Source: Lasioglossum baleicum (Eukaryota; Arthropoda; Insecta; Hymenoptera; Halictidae). From it: a stretch of 64,000 nucleotides of DNA. Positions within the stretch are counted from its first letter, which is position 1, and each line of letters starts with the position of its first letter. The stretch covers positions 20,784,135 through 20,848,134 of the forward strand of contig NC_134929.1 of NCBI RefSeq assembly GCF_051020765.1. Reading direction: 5' to 3'. The notes below the pieces were generated by a model. That model had not been told where the DNA came from. It saw nothing but the letters and a program-made list of their open reading frames with translations, and searched no databases. The translations under genes were made by a program, and so were the position numbers. Below, piece by piece: positions 11,472 through 25,622 of the stretch.

Positions 11472-14400
11472 CTGAAAAATCAAACGATCCGGAGCTCGAA
11501 AAAGATTTCGATGCAGAGAATTTCGGCACAGGCAAATAATGTAGGCCCCACGGGCAAATTGTAGAGCTTGTAAAACGGGTCGCAGGGATTCTGGAAAAAT
11601 AATGAGGTACACGGAAGAAAATTGTAAAGTTCACAGAAAAGTATCAGAGCTCGTAGAACAATTGTAGGGTCCATTGTAAAGTAGGGCTCACAGAAAAACC
11701 ATAGAGCTTTCAGAAGGGAGTTTATAGGAATTTCAGGGGAATTGTGAGATTACATTTCGGAACGGAAGGCTTTCAATATGAAATAGTAATTAGGTATCTC
11801 TCCTTGAAAGATTGGACGGTCTAGCTTGAAAATTTCTCTCTGTTCGACGGTGCCAGGTTTCTTTGAACGCAGTGATATAATAGGGGATTAAATACCTTAT
11901 ACTTTCCGTTCTCGAACGGGGTGACCAATTGTTATAATACCTTCTTTCGGTATCCAGATCACGGGCGGTCGTCCACCGTACAATGTGGTGCCTCACTGCG
12001 TTTTGCACCTCTGTGTTCAGGAAACAGTAAAACAGCGCTACGAACAGGCCCTGTTAAAAAATAGCCGAGTTAGAGTGGTAGAAAGAATGGGTCGTATGCG
12101 TGAAGTCAAGTGAAGGATTTTAAATGTGTGAGCCATAATTTCTGGAGCTAATACTCGGTTCTGTGTGCATAAGGCATTTAAGTATTTGTGTACTCAATCG
12201 AATAGAAAACTATGCATGAGAAATCTAGTATTTGCTTTTGTTTATAGTAAATAGCTGCAAGCACTTAATATGTACTGTGTACCATATAGTTAAATATTTT
12301 TATACAGTAATAAACACTCAAATACGACAAAAAGAAAGCATAATTTTTACTGCACGATAATTTGTGTTCTTTGAATTGTTGCGATTAGTTGTTTCCTGAT
12401 AGACCCTCGCAGCTTCGACTCACTTTCTATTTGAAAGAATTTCATAATTCCATTTGTTTCGAGGATGATTTACTATTCCGTCTCGTGTTACAGAACAAGT
12501 AGCTAATTTCCAATAATAATCGAACAAAAATTTCGATACAGATTTAACTAATAGTCGTCTTTACTATAAGCCACATGTTCTATCGATAAAATAATTCAAT
12601 TTGAGAGACATCGTCCGACAACATCGCGTAGTCACAGACGATTTTCTTGGACAGAGAATCGAGTTCGTTGGTCCGTGAAATCTAGTTTGAAACTGATGTT
12701 TAAAGAAGTTCCAAGTACGCCGGTGAGAGCTAACTTGAGAACGAGGTAGATCGGAAAGTCGCGGTCACGATTCCACAGACTCCGGTCCGAAAACAATTTT
12801 AACGATCGCTAGCGAACGTTGTAACAAAGGGTGTGTAGTCGTGCATTCAATGCGAAAGCTGCGAAATAATCGTACTCGACGAGTTGTTTCGAAGTTCCCG
12901 GCGGGAGTTCGCTTTGTAACGGGATGCTTGTGTGTTGCGTTACCTGGGAGGAAAGTAATACAGCGCGAGTGTAGGAGAACGCATTAGCAACCTGACCCTC
13001 CGTGGGTCCCGTCAAGACGAGCACGTATGTCACGCCGAGGAGAGGAATCAACACGAGCAACGCCTTGCTCGCTTTCCGATACTGTTGCGTCTCGGCGTTC
13101 GTCGCCGACCAGAGTTTCGTTATCAGCACCTGCGACAGAGAATCGTGGTCGTCCATTTACAGAAAGCATCGTCGATTCCCGATAAGGACAGTTTAGCACC
13201 TTTGGCTCGTTTTGTCTTGTTGGACGTGCGATAGAGATCTAGCCTGGGGCGTTTGGTCACCGAGTTGTTCAGAAATTCTACTTATAGCCTATAAAGACGT
13301 TTCAGGACCCTTTCAAATGTATGGAACGTATAAGTAAACTTGTAAGATCCGGAAGAAAACTTATGGAGTCTATAAAAAATGTAGAGTATACTAACAAATT
13401 TTAGGACTCGCCAAAAAATTATAGAACGCACAGAAAAAATTGTGGGACCCTTAGGATGGATGCAGGGCTCACAGAAAGATTCTAGAGCTAGCAAAAAGGG
13501 TTCTAGGGTTACCGGAAAAATCGTAGGGCCCAGAGGAAGGACGTGGGACTCACAGAAAGATTCTAGAGCTAGCAAAAAGGGTTCTGGGGTTACCAGAAAA
13601 ATCGTAGGGCCCAGAGAAAGGACGTGGGGCTCACAGAAAAATCGTAGGGCTTGCAGAAGAGGCTGTAGGGATCCTAAAATATTGGAGGGCCCATGAGACA
13701 GACGTGGGGCTCACAGGAAAATTGAAGAGCTTAGAAAAGAGACTCTAGAGTTTCCAGAAACATTGTGGAGCCTGCGAAAAAAATTGTAGGGGCCCTAAAA
13801 CAAATTTTAGTCTCCGTGAAAAAGTTCGTAGCAAAAATCTACGCATTGCCATTGCAAGATCTATCAAAAGGAATTGAAAAGATTGTGTTAATAAAAAAAT
13901 TGCAGGCTTTTGACACAGAAAATCTATTGGAGCACTCTCGACCAATGAATGAACGTTTAGATCTCGATGGGTTCGTCCGGTAGTCGGCAATAACGAAATC
14001 AATGTGCGTCCACTCACCCACATAATCATGAAGAGGAACACCACGTTTACGCAGAGCACCAGAATGGCCGGGGCCTGATAGAACCAGTCGTAAGGATGCG
14101 ATACCATCCAGGGACAATGCTTCCCCAGCACGATTTCCTGCGAACCGACAACGGCCACATTTATTACATCGGCGTGCCGTCGTAAAACTAGGCCAGACTT
14201 TACGACCGGCACACAAACATTGACTTTCTTTCGGTGCACGCGTGTCGCTCGTTTAAATAATGTCTTATCCTTATCGGCGACTCATCGAGCTGTGTTTTAT
14301 CTCTACGCTACGGTGCAATCTAATTTTCCTGCTTTCTGCAATAAACGATTTATCAGGTCCGATCCCGCTGCCCGGGAATTTTCATCGATTCGAATTGAAA

Positions 14401-17400
14401 GAGAAGAAGAGATTCTTGTGATATAATTCTACTTTACGTTGAAGTCTTCACTTTACGTTGCTGTGCAATTTATTAAACGTACAAATTAATTCGTAGCCCT
14501 TAAGCGAATCATTTGAGTTTTAAACTTTATTTTGAAGTCTGGAAAGTTATATGTATATTTTGTCTCTACGTCGCTGTGCAATCAAAACTATTAAACGAAT
14601 CATTTGGGCCCCGTTTTAGATTGAAACATGATCAACTGAGATTCAGATCTAACTTCATTTCGAAATCTGTCGCTGTGCAATCTATTAGACGCACAGATTT
14701 AATTCGCAGCCCTTGAACGAATCGTTTGAACCGCGTTTCAAATTGAAATTTGTTGCTGGCTTCGTCAGTCTCCCAGTGAACGTATAAATGTATTTATAAT
14801 GGAGATTATTTTGTAGATGAGGAATTATTTTATATACAGTCTGCTCGTTGGTGAATGAATGGGAACCATCAAAGCCAAAAACTAATATCTGCACTCCCGC
14901 CGTCTTTTTATTATATAATAAATTGTCAGATGCACAGCCGGAGAATTTTCATCAAAATCGAATCGAAACGCGTCGATGGTCGTTGGAATTTGAAAAGAGA
15001 GAACCGTGAAGCAATTCGCGCCGCGTTTTTCTACGATGTCTCTCTGTGCAGCGTTCGGCAAACGACAAAGCAGACGTCCACGCGATGTCCGGTTTGAAGT
15101 CACGATATTTAACCCATCGCTCAAAACGTCGATGACTGCCGTCCTCTCGCGATACCCGAATTCCTATGTAGATATACTGTTCGACTCGGCACTTCGGCAC
15201 ACGTAAAAAGAGTATGTGCCTGGATCAGTTTCGGTGATATCTCATTTCACGAAATTCTGAAGTGAAGTTAAAACTTGGAGGCAGGAAAGTTCGTTATGAG
15301 CGAACGAACGATTCGCCCGCGGCTGACGCGATCCCGGAATCCTGCGTATTTACCCGAAGACCAAAGTGTTCGAGCGTTCAAGAGCGCTGAACGGTTTCCC
15401 GATCGTGCTTCACTCATTACGCTGTTGGTTGCCGATGCGTTTTCCACGGCGCATTTTTTCGTGCCAGTTTCCTACATTTCTGCGCGATTCAACGTCGACA
15501 AAAAACATAGTTTCTGAATTTATTTTTGCAATTACTATTCGCCTTTTTGCAAAAAACTGTTCAGTCAAATCGTACATATGTATCTTCTGTGGAAGTAAAT
15601 TACAGTAAATAAGCAAAAAGTTGTTTATGTACAGTTTTGTTAAATCAATTTTCTAATTCTCTACTGCACAAGTTTTCTTGTGCATTTCTAGTTTTTGTAG
15701 AATGACAATTAGACAGTGGATTTTTACGTTTACCACAAGAAATGGAAATATTTTATGTTGCATCGTTTTCAACTCAATAGAATTGTTAAGAGAATAAACA
15801 AATGTCTACGTGGCTCCTGTATCTTGCGGTTCGTACAATTTTTATTTTGCAGAAAAATCCGCAGTCTAGTGATAAAACACTGTGTGATATTAAATTTTAG
15901 GTGCTTAGGAGGCTTAGTGATATTGCACAAAACTTGACAACGTTTTCGTTGAGGTATTATGGTTTTCATTGTATCTGCGATGCAGAGACAGCAAGTTGGC
16001 TTTTATCGAGATAATGCACCGCTGTCTGCATTGTATCTGCTCTGTAGAAGCGATAAATTGGCTTTCATTGAGATATTGTACAGCTGTTTTCATTGTATCT
16101 ACTGTGCAGAGACAATAAGGTGGCTAGGCAGAGGACTGCAACTCTGTGATTGGTCTTTGACAGTCCCCGCTACTGTGTACAAACTTTGTAGCTATTAGAG
16201 CTTGGTTATCTCCGAATAGTATATTGCTCTTTAGTTGAAAATTGTCCTATTAAACTAGTAAAACTGTCCCGTTTTAAACAATTTTAGACATGAAAAAGAA
16301 AATCGAATGAAATAGGAAAAATTCGACTCGAGTCTTTCATAAAGTAAATTTTTATAAAATCCTGAGGGAAAATGTTTGTACTAAATTTCCTTTTTCACCG
16401 GAAAATATAATGGAATTTTAAATTGAAACATCTCCTCCGGGACATAACCGTTCTTCACTTTCCAAATTTCATCCACCCTGTCGAATCAATATTAACAGAT
16501 AAATAATCAAGGTTGTGAATAATTTCATATTTTTTAAAAATATGTTACATCTGGCACATCTACAACAATGATACTAACAGTTAAAGCAAAATCTGTAATT
16601 AATTCCTCGGAGCAAACAAGGTCTACGAATCTCAGCAACAATGCTACCAATAGAATCGACTGTTCTGCTATCAGTATGAATTTTTCGATAATCTCTCTCG
16701 TATTATCTTCCCGAACCACGCTACCCTAAGAGGAAGGGGTGGCAATCATCGATTCTAACGGCGACAGCCTCGATCAACGTTCTTGAACGGTCAATGCGTC
16801 TCTGTCATCGGGACTATCGACTGATCCTTGACTATCTTCCGACCCACCCCATCATCCCTTCGGGTCACGTTCCTCTAGCGGTGCGTTAACACTGATCTCA
16901 ATTCAAAAATCGTGCTACGCTTCCTTGCAATACTTCCACATCGTTTTAGCAGCTCAAACATTCGTATCAGAATGCGATACAAAAGTCCAGTGGTCAAATT
17001 TATCCCTACTGCTCTTTTAATAAAAGTTTTATCACCATATTCCCGACATTTTTCTCGTTAAAAAGACTCCAAGCACGAAACAGTTTGCAGTATACAGGGT
17101 GTCCCACGCAACTGAAACAGGCTGTACCTCCTAAACGGTCGGGAATAAAGGAAAATGTTATAAGAAAAAGTTGAATGGCATCAGACGGTGCATACTACGC
17201 AACTAATTTTATGCACTTTTGTGCATCGGTGCATCAGAGAAATGCAACTGCACTTTTTTTAAAAATGGAAACCTACATTTTTGACTGCACCAATCGATGC
17301 AGTTTGTTGTGCTCTACATAAAAGTATTAACATACTTATGCTCTAAACTTATTCGTTAAGAAGTTATCGAAGCTAAAAGTTCACTGAATTATCTCGGTCT

Positions 17401-20400
17401 CGGCAAGTGTTCCGGCGTACCTACGTTATGTTCCATTATAAATCAGAGAACTTTTAGCTTCGATAACTTCCTTGAAATACTATTTAATATTTTAGATTTT
17501 ATTTCGCTTAAAGAAAATAGTATTTTACTTGAACAATCTGAACCTCGAAATAAAATATTTCTATTTGAACAATTTAAACCTCGAAATAAAATACTTCTAT
17601 TTGAATAATCTGAACCTCAATATAAAATATTTCTATTTTAACAATTTCATCCACAAAATAAAATACTTCTATTTTAATAATCTGAAACACAAAGTAAAAT
17701 ATTTCTATTTTAATAATCTGAAACACAAAATAGAATATTTTATTTTTTGCGTCGTTATATAACCCAATACTTTCAGAAATCGCATTACTTGTTTAATATT
17801 TCTTATTTTAACAATAATGTAAAGAAGAAATGGTACTTAATAGAAGAAACTATATCATTTGCCACATTTTCGTTTTATTTTTTTGTTTGACTGCTGCTAT
17901 TCGCATACGACAAGGTGCAGCGTTCCAAATTGGAATCTGTTAGGGTGCTCCTTCGAGGATACAGAATCAGTCCAGCAAAGCTAAAAAGTCTCTCAACTGG
18001 GGCAAAGGAATAGCTGTGTTGTATTTTAAAAATAATGTTTTCATGTATTTGTACTTTGCAATACTTTCAATTCGTGTATCACTATCGCTCAAATATTGAA
18101 ATAATTCTAATTCTGCAATGTTTGTATGACTGATATCATTTGTTTCTTTTTCCATAAGGGAAAAAAAGTCATCTACTTCTTTGATCGCATGACACTATCA
18201 TGAATCGGGTTCATGAAGTCCTTCCTATTCCGAAACTGCGTATATCCACTTCAGTTCACAGCATGTGCCTACTGAGGTTTGTAGATGAACATACAGTGTA
18301 TCTTATCACCAGGACACTATTTATACTCAGAAATCTATTGAATGCGAATCATTATTTTGAGCAATAATATTTAAAATTGAAAATAAAGACGAAGTCCAAA
18401 TATGTTCAATATACTTAAAATAAAATACTATTTTCAAAAATTACTGCATCAAATAAAATATTTTATTTTCAAAAATTACTGCATCAAATAAAATATTTTA
18501 TTTTCAAAAATTACTGCATCAAATAAAATATTTTATTTTCAAAGTTGTACAGACACTGTAAAAAATAAATGGGATTATTTACTATTTACTATTTAAAATA
18601 CTATTTTCCCCAGCTCTGACTCATTCGGTAGAACCTCGATTATCCGAAGTATCGGGATAAACTTTCCGCGGATATTATGCGCATCTCGTACGTTGTATTC
18701 CGAGAGCTGCTAAACCGATTCTGGGACTCGAAAATCGCCGGACGGCCCGTTATATATCGTCAATTTGATCCCGTCGATTCCAGGACTGCTGTTTTCCGTT
18801 GAGAATAATGTCGAGTGGGAACGTGCGAACGGCTCGCTCGAATCACACGGCCCCCAAGAGAATCCTCCCTTTGTTTTCCTTGCGGCGTTGCTCGTATCCG
18901 AGGTTTGCGCTGGCCATCGACAGCCAAACGCGTTTCTGTGTACCCGCCCTTAGCGCCGCTGACATTTCCCTTACCTGGTTCGCCTGCACCATGATATTCT
19001 GATCGAGCGCTTTCGCGATCCCCCAACCGGCGATGAACAGCACCGGCATCCCTGAAATTTAAGTCGATATGTGATCACACTGTGCAACCTTCTCTGCTTC
19101 TAGCTACCTTTTTTACAGAGCTCGTCTTGCAAATGATCCCCTTTTCGTTAACTATCAGGTGATCAAAGAGGTTCCTGTTGTTTCGAGTAGTACTACGAAA
19201 TACCCGGAATTTTCTAAAATTCCGTAAATATTTGTTGAGATAGTTTCAAGCATGTAATCGAAAATCTCAATCTTCAAATAGTTTTAAGAAGTTCAAGAAA
19301 TGTAATCTACTCCGGACCAACGTGGCTCTCGTTATTTCAAGCTTTGAGTGGCTATTAATTCACAAGGAAGTAGGTTAAAAACCATTTTCGAGAACAGTGA
19401 TAAAATTGAAGGAATTTTACTCAAAAAGATTAAGTTAGAGAATTCTTTCGAAGAACGAAATTACAAAGATCAGTAGTAAAAATTCAAGGCCCATAAAGAT
19501 TCGAAAGCTATCCAGGATTAATCGCGTAATCAAGTCTTAGAAGTCTATTTCGAAAGCCCACTTAAGGGTTAATACTGCGCTACTCCTTTATGGCGCTCTA
19601 TCCGAACGCTTATGGCAGCGTCGTCATCCCTTTCACGTTACGAGCCATTCATTCCCTTTTACTCGCTTCTTTCGTTAAACTGCGGATCCGGTGCCCTCAA
19701 ACAGTGTATTAAGCAATTCAATCTGCATATTATGCAGCTACTGAACTTCCACAAGTCAGAGATTTGCTTTTATGTCTTTGACGACATCCCGAACTAGGTT
19801 GTTATACTATTTTCAGCTTATTCAAATCATTAAAAGAACAAATACATTTTTATTTCACATCTGTTTCTCGCAGCTAATCGAGAACATTTTCATCCTGCAC
19901 ACGAACCCGCAGTCTAAGTACGAAATAATTGAAGATTTCAGTTTCTGTGTCTGCGACAGTGTTTTCTCAGATCGAGTCTGTCTCGAGGAGGTTCTCAGAA
20001 GTTTGCGCGATTCGTCGAGCGACGTTATTATTTTCTACGGCGTCTCTCGTCGTTGTTTTCTTAGTTTCAAAGGACAAGAACAGTAACAAAAGTGTGAGTC
20101 GTTACCCCAGCCAATGACGAGGCACAATCTCAGCTTGATGTTGTCCGCGGTGAAAGTTTTCACGACCAGCAGAAACAGGTACAACCCTGGAACCAGAGAG
20201 GGTGAGAGAGAGGGTGTACGCGTTCATTCGGTCCGATGCATAATTCATCGAGAGAGAAAACTAAGTTATTCGTGCCGGCTGGCTCCATTAGCCGGTTACC
20301 ACTGTTGACGGTCGTTAATTCGCCGACTACCGGGAGCAACGAGGGAAAAAGTTTTTCACTCGAATGACGGCTTATTACCTTCCACGAACATCCAGAAGTA

Positions 20401-23400
20401 GTTGGTCAGCTGGAAGTAGTTCAGCATTGACAGGAAGACGATGCAGGTCGGTACGTCCGGTTGCATTGACACCTGAACATCATCATCATCGTCATTATTA
20501 TCGGTACACAGAACGAAATTCAGTTCTAGGTGGAGCTAGAGGACCAAGAATTTCAACTTTTCCGAATGTAATACAGTAAAAAGTCGCGATAGTTGTCAAC
20601 CAGTCTGTGTTCTGCATGGACAACTATTGCATACCGACATTATTTCTTTATGACTGCGTCTACCGCGCCGTAGAGAAGAACAGCATGTAAGTACGGATCG
20701 AAGAGAACACGCGGACCTTTGAACTGTGCCGGCGACGGCGACTGTCCGCGACACTTTCTTTCCCATACGCTGTCCTTCCTTGGCCGACAGTGGAGTGGGT
20801 AGGCACCTGACAACTATCGCATACCCGGTCGTTGACAACTATCGCGACTTTACTGTATTATACAATCCCAACAAAAACATCCTGTACACAGGAGCCAAGT
20901 TTCTACGGCCGTAAAAAGTTGTGAGATCAAACAAAATACGGCCAAGTTCGTTAGCTTAGAAATACCTCTTGCAATACTGAAAAAAGCGTTTGTAAAAATT
21001 AGTTTACAAGAACGCTATTTAATTTTTGAAGAGTTACATGGAGGGCTACATTATTCAAACTTGGCCGCTACCTAACACCTATTATGGCCATTGGTTTAAA
21101 AAGTAACGACCAAGTTTGAATAATTTAGCCCTCCATATAACTCTTTAAAAATTAAATAGCGTTAAAGGAGGTATTTTTCGCGATCGCACTATTTTGAAAG
21201 AATGGTAATTATTTTTCTGGGACGAAACACTCCACCTTTGTTTTCCTCCAATAAAATAGCATTTGGCATCTTGCTGATTCAAACCCGAATCGGAAGCGTT
21301 ATATGGTTCGAACTCGGACTATAACGTTTCATGCCCCTCAAGCTATATTCATTTAGTGTAGAAATTGATCGAACCTGTGCGCTGAGAAAAATAATTACCA
21401 TTCTTTTAAATAGCGTTCTTTTAAACTAATTTTTACAAACGCTTTTTTCAGTATTGCAAGAGGTATTTCTAAGCTAACGAACTTGGCCGTATTTTGTTTG
21501 ATCTCACAACTTTTTACGGCCATAGGAACTTGGCTCCTGTTTACAGGATGTTTTTGTTGGGATTTCATCAATTTTGGTTGAAATTTCATCAATTATCAAG
21601 TAGCTATCAAAGAAAAAAAATTCTTCTGTAATCTGCAAGACAAAATCCAAATTCAATGTATCGAAGATTAACACTCTGCCGGCGACGCTCGGATCCGTTT
21701 GCCCCCCGCCGCTATAGACGATACTCGGTGCAGTTTCTTTTGTCACAATATGACAGTAGTTTTAAATTCCTCTAATGTTTCTACTATTTATTATATAATA
21801 TACAGATCCGCTGTCTAGATATAATAGCCTGATCGGTTTGAAATCGCGGTTGTGTCCCTGTATAGTTATTCGATTAATCCTAAATCGCGATGATGTCCCT
21901 TTATAGTTATTCGATTAATCCTAAATCGCGCTCACAGCACTTTATAGTCACTCCATCAGCTGCAAATGGCAAGTGTCAAACTTCTACACTAATCAAATCA
22001 GTTCTAAAACGCGGTCACTACCCCTTGTAGTTGCTTCTCGTTAATCTGCTTCACAGCTTACTATAGTCACATTAATAGCGTCAATGGTGAATAGGGTTGT
22101 CTAGTATATGCGCAGCATAGCAACAGGCCTGTAACACTATGGCAAAGAGGCTAATTATTGCCAATTAACCGGGAAACGATTCTTCCTGAGCGGAGACCGA
22201 TGTAGGAATATTCGGGCGTATATGCCAGCACATTTTCCATTAGTCACAAAATTTCGCTGGAGAGCCGGCCAGCGAGTCGGCGGATAGGCAAATTAATTAC
22301 AGCCGTTGAGTGGCCGTCGGCTGCTCCGGTTTTTCAATAATTAAAAGCCAGACGTGAACGACGGGAATCGTTCCGCGCGCAACGCCAATGAAATCACCCC
22401 CTTCCTTCCACCCTTCGAAATAGATTCTAATACGTCTCGACTGTCTCTGACGAAACCAGAGATCCCGCCGCCATTTTGGTCTTTCCTCCAATCGATTCGA
22501 CGTCGTTTCGAAACATTTATTGGTAAATGCTTCTACGGAAAACGTGATGGGACGTCCACGTGTGTTTCGAGTATCGAAATAGAAAAAATAGTAAAAAGTT
22601 GCGATCATTTGTCGAGTCGTAATTAATATAGTAGATTGCGAATGCTTATGAAATTTTCAAGTTTTCTAGACAAATTCGAAGAAAGTGAGACCAAATAAAA
22701 TCCCATCTTCATTGTTAATAGCATCTGTAGATCGATAATAGATAAAAATCGCGCTAAATTCTGTCGAATTTGATACTCCAGCATTTTTTGAAAATTTTTT
22801 TAAGGCCGCAGTCTAGTTATTACCATTTAGCCGTGATCTAGGGCCGACAATACGATCACGGAAAATCATAAAGGCCGCAATTCCGAAATTCATAAGGTTA
22901 TTATACAGCGAGTCACAAACGAGATTTACGTCCCTTGTGATTATAACTCGAATCAGAGACAGTTTCGAAAAACTTGTGATCAACCTGCAGAATCGCGGAC
23001 CGTATACATTCCATTGTTGGACAGTTTTCCGTTTGTTACATCGCGCCTAATTTGCAAGTCCGCCTTGAAACACGGCGCGCAACAATTCGCATAATGTTGA
23101 TAATTCCAACCTCGTTTAAGTTGCAGAGCGCCCGACAGGTGTGTGTTAATATTTCGTCGGAGTTCTGAATATTTAACGACTTCGAGTTCAGCGAGTCTCG
23201 ATTGGCGCGTACGACTATCAAGTGATTTATAAGCCGAGATTTATGGTAAATAATCGTACCAATTAAACGCGAGCGAGTTCAACCGCTCGTTAATGTGCGT
23301 AACATTTTCCATCGGACGAATTCCTTTTTTTATTTTGTTGACAAAATCGATTTCATGAACGGGCGAGGGGTGGCGATTCCGTTTCCTCCAAAGGAGACAT

Positions 23401-25583
23401 TGTAATTTCGCGTTGCAGCAACAAGTGGCGGGTGTTTTAGTTCCGAGGCAGTTTTTTTTTCCAGGTCGAAAGCTTTCGAAACTCTGTTTCTTCTCGCGCG
23501 CGCGCGCGATCGACCGCCTCTTGTTTTTCATGCCCGCACACACACACCCGGAAATTAAAAGTCCTCTCCTGGCGCAAGAGTGGAGACGACTTTTGCAATG
23601 GAACAACAACGCGGAACAAAAACGAGACACACCTGCATCACGCTGTTCAGGATCCACATCATGTCCGCCAGTATGTAGGTGAGCATCAGGTTCGTGTGGA
23701 TGTTGTTCTTGATGCACCTCAGCTCTCTGCAATAAACGTTTCACGCGTCTCAATCATTTCACTCGGACATCAGCGATTGTTTCATATTTCTCAATATGAT
23801 TTCTCCAATACTTCCATTCTAATTCTAATGGCTTATTTGTATAAGTCAATTATCTGTAGGGTTGCCAGAAATGTTTTATCCAGATATAGAAGAAGTAATT
23901 AAGCACTGCTGAAGCAATTATGTATACATGAGATAGGCTCAAAATATAGAAGTTCATATAAAAGAGGTACACAGCACATTTTAAACATTTTTATTCAAAC
24001 AAAGATTTTTGAAAATTCCTATAGGTACGTAAATCTATAAACACAAATAAAATATATATCCACTGTGACGTTGCAAGCGTGCGACGTTACTCCATATAGG
24101 AAAAAACACAAAACAAAATTCTTAAATAAAAACAATATCTATGTAATAATTAATCTATACATACAATATATAAAAAGACAGTCCCCTGACTCACTCACAC
24201 TTCGAAAGGATATTTCGAAATTCAACCCCCAAGGGGGTGAAAAGTCGTTGCAACGTTTGTATGAGGAATATTTTATTTGTGGTCGGATTTGCTTGAAACT
24301 TGGTCTTAATTCTCTTTGATATAATTAATCAAACAACTATTTCGGCATTTTAAAAAATTGATCCCCTAAGGGGGTGAAAAGGGGTTTTGAAATCTAAGAT
24401 GGTGACATGACATAAAATTAAAACTCTATAGAGGTGAATGGGGGGTTAAAAGGTTCTATGAAGAAACAATATCAATTTCCGAGGGCATTAAACGGTTTCC
24501 TGTGCGAGCGAGGCCGCGGGCGAAAGCTAATAATAGAATTATCGGTTCAAAATCATAATAAAAGACCCCGCTGGGTGAATTTTTAATTTTTTTTTTGCTC
24601 AAATCATAAAAATATAGAAGACATAGCTCCTGTATGCTATTCAAATATGTGTAGGAGATCAAGTTCAAATATAGAAGACTCATATCAAATATAGAAGATC
24701 TGGCAACCCTAATTATCTGTATAAATCGATTCTATATCAACAATTTTTGTATACATTGTACGCAAGTTAGGAATTAACTCCTTTGCAGAATTAAATGTTA
24801 AGGATGTCCCAATTTAATTCTGAACGTATCAGAATATATTTTAAAATTCTTCTAATATTATTAGTCTCATATTTTTCCACAAACACGTACAATCCGCAGT
24901 CTACCAACTTCGTTACAATCAGTTGGTCACATCTACGACGATAACTAGCTTACATCAAATTCCCACAAAAGGTAACAAAGTTTTACACACTGTTCCTTCG
25001 TCGAGACTCGTAAAATCGTTACGGAACACAAACAAACGAAGCGAAAGAATTCGAGTATTTTAGTCACGATCAAGTTTGTTCACTTTTGGATGGAAAAACG
25101 GAAAAACTTCCCCGCGGGCAGTAGAATTCCGGGAAACACTGTACGGAATCCGATAATTTCGACGTTTCCGTATAATTCGCCGGGAATTCGTTAACGGGGG
25201 AACAATTTTTACGCGAGAGTTGTCAAAATGCGATCACAGCGAACAACTTCGCGTAACAGCGTACGAATCGCTAATTCTCTCGACTTTATTTCCCGAGATT
25301 GCGTCAGCCTGTAGAAAGAGTGGCCCGGCACTTCGTTGTTCCAGCGAATTGGCCAGTGATTTATCGTTCGCTATTATTCCCGGCCGTTCGCGCGAATTGT
25401 TTCGCTGGAATAAGGGAGATAGCATTCGGATGCTGGCGGCTTCTTCGTGCCCGTATATCAAATTCCGAGTTTTAAATAGTTTGATCCCAGTTTTGTCGCT
25501 CGCGAGGACCAAGATAAACGACGGGTCAGACTGTTACCGTCGAAGTTATCTCACAGCAGCGGAAAGCCAAATTATTTTGAGTA

Positions 25584-25622
<39 letters not shown>

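Larger units (their letters stand above)
17480..18618. mobile_element. Decayed hAT element with flanking AT-rich arrays
   Basis: The right end (complement of CCCCAGCTCTG at 18608-18618) reads CAGAGCTGGGGAAAATAG, a typical hAT-like terminus. A transposase remnant lies inside on the minus strand (17875-18155). It is bracketed by two arrays that share the AAATAAAATATTT motif (17531-17746 and 18431-18545). The left terminus was not resolved, so the left limit is approximate. Confidence 0.6.
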
